Source: Maricaulis sp048268525
GTDB lineage: Bacteria; Pseudomonadota; Alphaproteobacteria; Caulobacterales; Maricaulaceae
DNA length: 64,000 bases
Direction of reading: 5' to 3'
Assembly (NCBI RefSeq): GCF_048268525.1
Contig: NZ_JBLWVH010000015.1
Location: 1-64,000 of the forward strand
Shown here: positions 62,903-64,000 of the stretch, piece after piece
Layout of the letters: each line of letters starts with the position of its first letter
Position numbering within the stretch: the first letter of the stretch is position 1
Translations under genes and position numbers: made by a program
The notes under the pieces: generated by a model
The model's database searches: none
The model's input: the letters and a program-made list of their open reading frames with translations, nothing else
Told to the model about the DNA's origin: nothing

Positions 62903-64000
62903 ATGAGCGAATACCGTTACAAGATGCCTGATGTCGGCGAAGGGATCGTCGAGGCGGAAATCGTCGAATGGCACGTCAAGGAAGGCGATACGGTCACCGA
63001 GGACCAGCATGTCCTCGATGTGATGACCGACAAGGCCACGGTGGAAATTCCCTGCGCCGTCAACGGCACGGTGAGCAAGCTGGTCGGCGCGCCGGGCGAT
63101 GTCATCGCCGTCGGTACCGAGATCATGTTCATCGCTGTCGATGGTGCGGTGCCCGCTGAAGCCGACGCCGAAGCTGAAGCCGAAGCCAAGGCCGAGCCGG
63201 CCAAACCGGCAGCTCCCAAGGCCGCCGAGCCGGTCGCTGCCGCTGATGCGCCGTCCATTGCCAGCCGCACCGATGGTGATCGTCCGCTGGCCAGCCCGGC
63301 GGTGCGCAAACGCGCCCTGGAAGCCGATATCCGCCTGGCCAATGTGCCGGGCACGGGACCGGCCGGTCGTATCACCCATGACGACCTGGACGACTTCATC
63401 AAGTCCGGTGGCCGTCTGGTCGCGCGCTCGGGCTCGGGCAGTTCTTCGGTCCGTGCACCGCGCACCGGTGTCACCGAAGAGAAGGTGATCGGCCTGCGTC
63501 GTCGCATCTCCGAGAACATGTCCCACGTCCAGCGGACCGTGCCCGACATTGCCTATGTCGAGGAAATCGACGTCACGGCGCTGGAAGAACTGCGCGGCCA
63601 CCTCAATGCCAGCAAGTCGGATGACCAGGCCAAGCTGACCTTCATTCCCTTCCTGGTGATGGCGCTGACCAAGGCACTGCCCAACACGCCGCAGGCCAAT
63701 GCCCATTTCGATGGCGAGGCGATGTTGCTGACCAAGCATGACGCCGTGCATTGCGGTGTCGCTGCAGCGACACCGAACGGTCTGATGGTCCCGGTCATCA
63801 AGCATGCCGAAAGCCTGGATATCTGGCAGATCGCGGCCGAGCTGAAGCGTCTCGCCGGAGCGGCCAAGGACGGCAAGGCGACCAAGGCCGAGCTGACCGG
63901 TTCGACCATCACCATCACCTCGCTGGGGGCGATCGGTGGTCTTGTGACCACACCCATCCTCAACGCGCCGGAAACCGCCATCATCGGCGTCAACAAGATG
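62903..64000 (+). CDS. bkdB: Branched-chain 2-oxoacid dehydrogenase E2 (cut by window edge)
   Basis: The first 366 residues are present, and the gene runs off the right edge. It has a lipoyl domain with Lys44 in VMTDKATVEIP, an Ala/Glu/Lys/Pro-rich linker (about 85-125), a peripheral-subunit-binding domain (LASPAVRKRALEADIRLANV, GRITHDDLDDFI) and part of the catalytic domain (VIGLRRRISENM, ITSLGAIGG). It moves acyl groups to CoA; the catalytic HxxxDG motif lies beyond the window. It begins three bases after bkdA2. Confidence 0.95.
   Translation, partial: MSEYRYKMPDVGEGIVEAEIVEWHVKEGDTVTEDQHVLDVMTDKATVEIPCAVNGTVSKLVGAPGDVIAVGTEIMFIAVDGAVPAEADAEAEAEAKAEPAKPAAPKAAEPVAAADAPSIASRTDGDRPLASPAVRKRALEADIRLANVPGTGPAGRITHDDLDDFIKSGGRLVARSGSGSSSVRAPRTGVTEEKVIGLRRRISENMSHVQRTVPDIAYVEEIDVTALEELRGHLNASKSDDQAKLTFIPFLVMALTKALPNTPQANAHFDGEAMLLTKHDAVHCGVAAATPNGLMVPVIKHAESLDIWQIAAELKRLAGAAKDGKATKAELTGSTITITSLGAIGGLVTTPILNAPETAIIGVNKM

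Noticed and set aside
60617..63805. 1062-residue open frame on the minus strand over the bkd genes
   Set aside because: It is the antisense shadow of three clearly identified plus-strand genes; GC-rich codon bias removes stops on the opposite strand.

Overview
The window is chromosomal DNA of a GC-rich, stalked or dimorphic alphaproteobacterium of the Caulobacter/Maricaulis/Hyphomonas type. The evidence is the CckA-ChpT-CtrA cell-cycle proteins (chpT, ctrA), the CtrA partner sciP, the flagellar regulator flbD, clusters of GANTC (CcrM-type) sites and the Caulobacter-like fliF-fliG-fliH-fliN-flbD gene order. A Maricaulis-like genome is the best guess, but that is inference. No tRNA, rRNA, CRISPR array, prophage or insertion sequence was recognised. 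Both end genes (pmbA at the left, the E2 gene bkdB at the right) are cut by the window.

Region by region. 1-8.2 kb holds housekeeping genes: pmbA, two MAPEG proteins, a DsbA-like oxidoreductase, a 72-residue rod-protein-like protein, a DUF1232 protein, an AlaC-like aminotransferase, prfA-prmC, a DUF4167 protein and a MOSC protein. 8.3-14.2 kb holds clpB, a two-gene arsenic operon (arsC-acr3) and two small proteins. 14.3-22.6 kb holds an M23 peptidase, then chpT and a chemotaxis operon cheA-cheW-cheY-cheB-cheR. 22.8-28.0 kb is an accessory stretch of secreted or membrane proteins of largely unknown function: two alpha/beta hydrolases, a membrane-bound AraC regulator, a beta-barrel protein, a lipoprotein and an exported protein.

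28.1-53 kb is a flagellar and cell-cycle region: ctrA divergent from fliI-fliJ; a TonB receptor divergent from a DUF6607 lipoprotein; then on the minus strand fliF-fliG-fliH-fliN-flbD-flhA-flhF-flhG; sciP; fliK-flgD-flgE; and on the plus strand flgK-flgL. Candidate CtrA boxes precede fliF and sciP, and candidate sigma-54 promoters precede fliK and flgK. This fits a two-step cascade in which CtrA switches on the fliF operon, which encodes FlbD, and FlbD with sigma-54 then switches on hook and junction genes, with SciP restraining CtrA.

53-64 kb holds mnmA, a 750-base intergenic stretch rich in hairpins, a Sel1-repeat protein, a CPBP-like membrane protein, a thiolase, a ParD/ParE-type toxin-antitoxin pair, a tandem pair of related four-helix membrane proteins divergent from a TetR regulator, and an Lrp-type regulator divergent from the branched-chain 2-oxoacid dehydrogenase genes (E1 alpha, E1 beta, E2).

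No clearly new multi-gene system stands out. The most unusual items are several large nested palindromes in intergenic gaps, a structured and unassigned region before the Sel1 gene, a CheA with a tandem linker repeat and a degenerate receiver, the regulatory DNA around ctrA, sciP, fliF, fliK and flgK, and the small paralogous membrane pair.
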